A stretch of 64,000 nucleotides of DNA. It comes from JAFAGO01 sp031987605 (GTDB lineage: Bacteria; Bacteroidota; Bacteroidia; Flavobacteriales; Weeksellaceae). The position numbers and the translations under genes are program-made. The DNA lies in NCBI GenBank assembly GCA_031987605.1, contig DALZZF010000010.1:29869-93868 (forward strand), in the 5' to 3' direction. Below the pieces are notes generated by a model. That model did no database searches. It was not told where the DNA came from and saw nothing but the letters and a program-made list of their open reading frames with translations. Positions 62,501 to 64,000 of this stretch are shown here, piece after piece (position 1 is the first letter of the stretch; every line of letters begins with the position of its first letter).

Positions 62501-62810
62501 CAGATGATCCCTGATTGTTTCCGAAGGTAATCCCGCGAATAATGGATCCCTTGGAATTCAAATCGCCCAAAATCTTGGAACGTTCGTTTTTATTCACAAT
62601 AATTCCTTCATCAAAAACTGGTTTTTCTTTGAATTTTACGAAGTTTGCCGTGTCTTTCAGAAAATAATCCTCTTCCAGTTTTGCAGCCAGCACCGAATCC
62701 TTTTTCAGGGAATCTTCTTTTAGATTAGGGTTTTTCCATGTGAAAATCTGTGCGCTGAACAGGTTCAGTACGAAGATAAATACAAAAGAAAATAAAATTT
62801 TGCCGCTCAA
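59574..62810 (-). CDS. Large outer-membrane beta-barrel protein of unknown function
   Basis: Exported protein of 1078 residues. MSGKILFSFVFIFVLNLFSAQ is a signal peptide reached from a TTG start; no ATG precedes it and a stop lies three codons upstream. Near 88-150 it carries SIIRGITFGNNQGSSVQSSMDLQ, GKLSPDVSILASISDHN and PIQADGYTQTLDEFDKIYIQL, which resemble passages I associate with SprA-like T9SS barrels. The remainder is dozens of aromatic-rich amphipathic strands ending IGSMQVKASF with C-terminal Phe. A segment near 770 (TDYNGDGIQQLDEFE) looks like a calcium loop. Function is not known. Confidence 0.75.
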   Translation of the reverse strand: MSGKILFSFVFIFVLNLFSAQIFTWKNPNLKEDSLKKDSVLAAKLEEDYFLKDTANFVKFKEKPVFDEGIIVNKNERSKILGDLNSKGSIIRGITFGNNQGSSVQSSMDLQITGKLSPDVSILASISDHNLPIQADGYTQTLDEFDKIYIQLNIKDHSAIRAGHLDLNDETTYFARYQRRSMGLQYQTRFGKEHKTILDISAGVARSEFHRIRFQGVEGNQGPYRLTGKNGETFITIISGSEQVFIDGILMKRGENQDYTINYNTGEITFTSFRPIFKQNFITISYNYTNRNYSRYLFTGNLQHQREKLKLGMSWFMENDNKNAPLSLNLSEEDQKILADAGNDEQAMYAPSGVITEYDVNKILYEKISGAFGDYYQFSSNETATLYQVAFTYFGSNLGDYNIAQTTNNGRVFEYAGPNLGSYRAVRKLPSPQQTQVFSFNTEYQLNEGKVGADFSLSNYDINLFSSKDSNENIGYAGRMYAAKTFGKKNWKGTPSFEFQHISGRFHILDRINDVEFARDFNLLQEFSQKTQNRFTGSFLNQWENGTFLNYRINYLDEKGSYKGIKNDVDFGIKKGKITSTGKFSYLNTSATELDTKFIRGEVIAELNSTKGSWGIGGSMEHNAKKYSETQLYDTTSFSWKEVFLQKKIGDSARTKLSTRVYFRDNDSIRNNSMENMNHILGMMAESEIIKTEKTTLSALIHYRKFYYQNQDLNTGFNQDFVIGNILYNQQLLQNGMRLQAFYELGNGQEAQREFQYIKVTDGQGVYKWTDYNGDGIQQLDEFEVAEYADLAQYIRVYTNTTTYIPSNKNKMTLALFVNPSVIFSSQNHFLKRWNFNISINSQNSYYKKDRIFALNPFEKNDDQILKNQNFLASAQFNSTDKSGWNGNYRFIDNQNLINANFSNEVRNQTSHLLTFGYWFNKDFRLDFENSLVNIENSSQMFTSRDYLLRNIETRPKATYKVNTAIQAELSGTYRQKSRLDGEELLKTLDITGAFQWELKKTSLRATFSFINNDFTGESFSIVGNQMLDGLKPGKNQVWSLFLQQSINSFIILNLNYEGRNSGERTIHIGSMQVKASF

Positions 62811-62946
62811 ATTAATCTAAAAATATTCGGTAAAATAACGAAATTTCCGTGGTTTTATTTGAATGTGATGATTCGGAGATTACTTAGTCTAAACAGAATC
62901 TCCAGCAAAGCAAAAAAGAAAACTTTGGAATTTTATGTTTTTTACC

Positions 62947-62954
62947 TAAATTTG
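62947..62954 (+). promoter_or_regulatory. -7 box of gcvH
   Basis: TAAATTTG 27 nt before the ATG at 62981. Confidence 0.5.
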
Positions 62955-62980
62955 AAACATTACTTTTTACAAATTAAAAA

Positions 62981-63358
62981 ATGAACACACCATCTGAATT
63001 AAAGTACACCAAAGATCATGAATGGGTACGCATTGAAGGCACTGTAGCAACGGTTGGGATTACCGATTATGCACAGGGAGAATTGGGAGATATTGTTTTT
63101 GTGGATGTCGATACTGTAGATGATGATTTGGCTGCAGGAGATGTTTTCGGAAGCGTGGAAGCTGTAAAAACCGTTTCCGATCTTTTTTTGCCGGTTTCAG
63201 GAACTATTACCGAATTTAATGAAGCTCTGGAAGATCAGCCTGAACTTTTGAATACGGATCCTTATGGAGAAGGCTGGATCATCAAAGTGGAAATTCAGGA
63301 TGGTTTTGATGTGTCCGAACTCCTTTCAGCGGAAGATTATCAGGCAACGCTTGGATAA
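62981..63358 (+). CDS. gcvH: Glycine cleavage system H protein
   Basis: Lipoyl carrier shuttling the aminomethyl group between the P, T and L proteins. It has 125 residues. YTKDHEWVRIEGTVATVGITDYAQGELGDIVFVDV is the family start, and the lipoylated Lys63 lies in SVEAVKTVSD. GEGWIIKVEI and LLSAEDYQ close the domain. gcvP and gcvT are elsewhere. The stop codon overlaps the probable start of a VanZ-like gene. Confidence 0.96.
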   Translation: MNTPSELKYTKDHEWVRIEGTVATVGITDYAQGELGDIVFVDVDTVDDDLAAGDVFGSVEAVKTVSDLFLPVSGTITEFNEALEDQPELLNTDPYGEGWIIKVEIQDGFDVSELLSAEDYQATLG

Positions 63359-63707
63359 AATTTCAAAAATATTTAAAAAGATTTTGCCCATTTATTGGGC
63401 ATTTCTTACATATATGCTGCTCAAGCCCGGTGTCGAGAACAAGGAATATTGGTTTATGTTCAGTGGGATCGACAAGATTTTGCATTTTTCAATTTTTGCA
63501 ATGTTGGGATTTTGTTTTCAGGCAGCATTTCCCAAAACTCGATTTCGCACCTATATATATATAATGCTGATATATGCATTCCTGACAGAAATTCTTCAGG
63601 ATGAAATGCATCTGGGCAGATCTCTTGAGTTCTTTGATGTAATTGCCGACAGTATAGGCTTTATCTTAGGTTTTTTACTCTTTAAATCTGTGAAGAAACA
63701 TCTATAA
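63351..63707 (+). CDS. VanZ-like small membrane protein
   Basis: Membrane protein of about 118 residues with four hydrophobic segments (ILPIYWAFLTYMLLKPG, IDKILHFSIFAMLGFCFQAAF, TYIYIMLIYAFLTEILQD, VIADSIGFILGFLLF). DKILHF, TEILQ and DVIADSIG are the VanZ family hallmarks. No ATG precedes the first segment in a sensible place. A TTG at 63351, inside the last codons of gcvH, keeps all four segments and gives an 8-bp overlap. An ATG at about 63412 would cut the first. Role unknown; VanZ itself confers teicoplanin resistance, but most relatives have no such link. Confidence 0.75.
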   Translation: MDKISKIFKKILPIYWAFLTYMLLKPGVENKEYWFMFSGIDKILHFSIFAMLGFCFQAAFPKTRFRTYIYIMLIYAFLTEILQDEMHLGRSLEFFDVIADSIGFILGFLLFKSVKKHL

Positions 63708-63817
63708 TTATTAGTTTTTCATAATGTGGATAACTTTGTTTATGGATGTATCTTGCTAATATTTAGTAGGTTTTGTACTTCTTTTTTTCACTTTGAGAAA
63801 TTATTTTGTTTTGATAC

Positions 63818-63849
63818 TTGTTTTATAACGTTGTTGTGACTTATCTTTG
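63818..63849 (+). promoter_or_regulatory. Promoter P1 at the right edge
   Basis: TTG at 63818-63820, 21 bp, then TATCTTTG at 63842-63849. Both elements fit the Bacteroidota consensus. The gap from 63708 to the edge has no gene. Confidence 0.6.
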
Positions 63850-63952
63850 CACCCACGCTTTTGAGAAAAAGCATGAGAAAAAGGTTCATTAAAATTATTT
63901 AAAACAGATTTTCAGTAAGTTAAATGAAAAGATAAAATTTTTATCAATTTCA

Positions 63953-63985
63953 TTTGGATTATTGGGAATAAAGTTTTTATCTTTG
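63953..63985 (+). promoter_or_regulatory. Promoter P2 at the right edge
   Basis: TTTG at 63953-63956, 21 bp, then TATCTTTG at 63978-63985. It is 136 bp after P1 and oriented out of the window, so it feeds a gene beyond 64000. Confidence 0.65.
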
Positions 63986-64000
63986 CAATCCCAAAAGGGG

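Overview
The window comes from a Flavobacteriia genome (Bacteroidota). It most resembles the Chryseobacterium/Kaistella side of the Weeksellaceae, although the genus is an inference. Four things support this. Promoters follow the Bacteroidota -7 pattern TAnnTTTG and Shine-Dalgarno sequences are absent. A PorX-type response regulator (type IX secretion control) is present. LpxC is fused to FabZ. DUF1573, DUF2490, GSCFA and DUF4241 proteins are typical of the phylum. I saw no tRNA, rRNA, CRISPR array or intact insertion sequence. The one RNA gene is RNase P RNA.

Layout. 0-24 kb is housekeeping: acyl-CoA ligase, M3 peptidase, SDR, SGNH hydrolase, SlyD-type isomerase, topoisomerase III, DEAD-box helicase, a DUF2490/DUF47/PiT phosphate-uptake group, prenyl synthase, GSCFA protein, TatD, acyltransferase, ribokinase, DUF4241, a GIY-YIG mini-element, ValRS, DUF1573 and PPK2, ending with rnpB. 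24.6-41.7 kb is a Wzx/Wzy surface-polysaccharide locus: export protein and tyrosine kinase first, then sugar-nucleotide enzymes, flippase, EpsG-type polymerase, five glycosyltransferases, a reversed beta-helix protein gene, an epimerase, two different initiating phosphoglycosyltransferases, and RmlC. Its middle (about 27.9-38.7 kb) is much more AT-rich than either flank, as expected of an exchangeable serotype cassette. 41.7-64 kb returns to core genes: rimO, an RlpA-like protein, xth, porX, an HD phosphohydrolase, a lipid A run (lpxD, lpxC-fabZ, lpxA, efp, a second lpxD), sucD, an outer-membrane barrel, an amidase, a NatAB-like ABC exporter, dusB, a 1078-residue outer-membrane protein, gcvH and a VanZ-like protein. 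The right edge carries two tandem, near-consensus promoters pointing out of the window.

The least explained material is small and intergenic. There is a family of 42-75 bp MITE-like elements (three copies), one of which carries a promoter. A GIY-YIG gene is bracketed by 28-bp inverted repeats. One dispersed hairpin family keeps its stem pairing while the stem sequence changes. There are GC-rich hairpins with GCA loops and a short TTGTCATTT...GAAATC repeat. Several core genes (dusB, xth, lpxD) have a -7 box 4-6 nt before the ATG, which predicts leaderless mRNAs.
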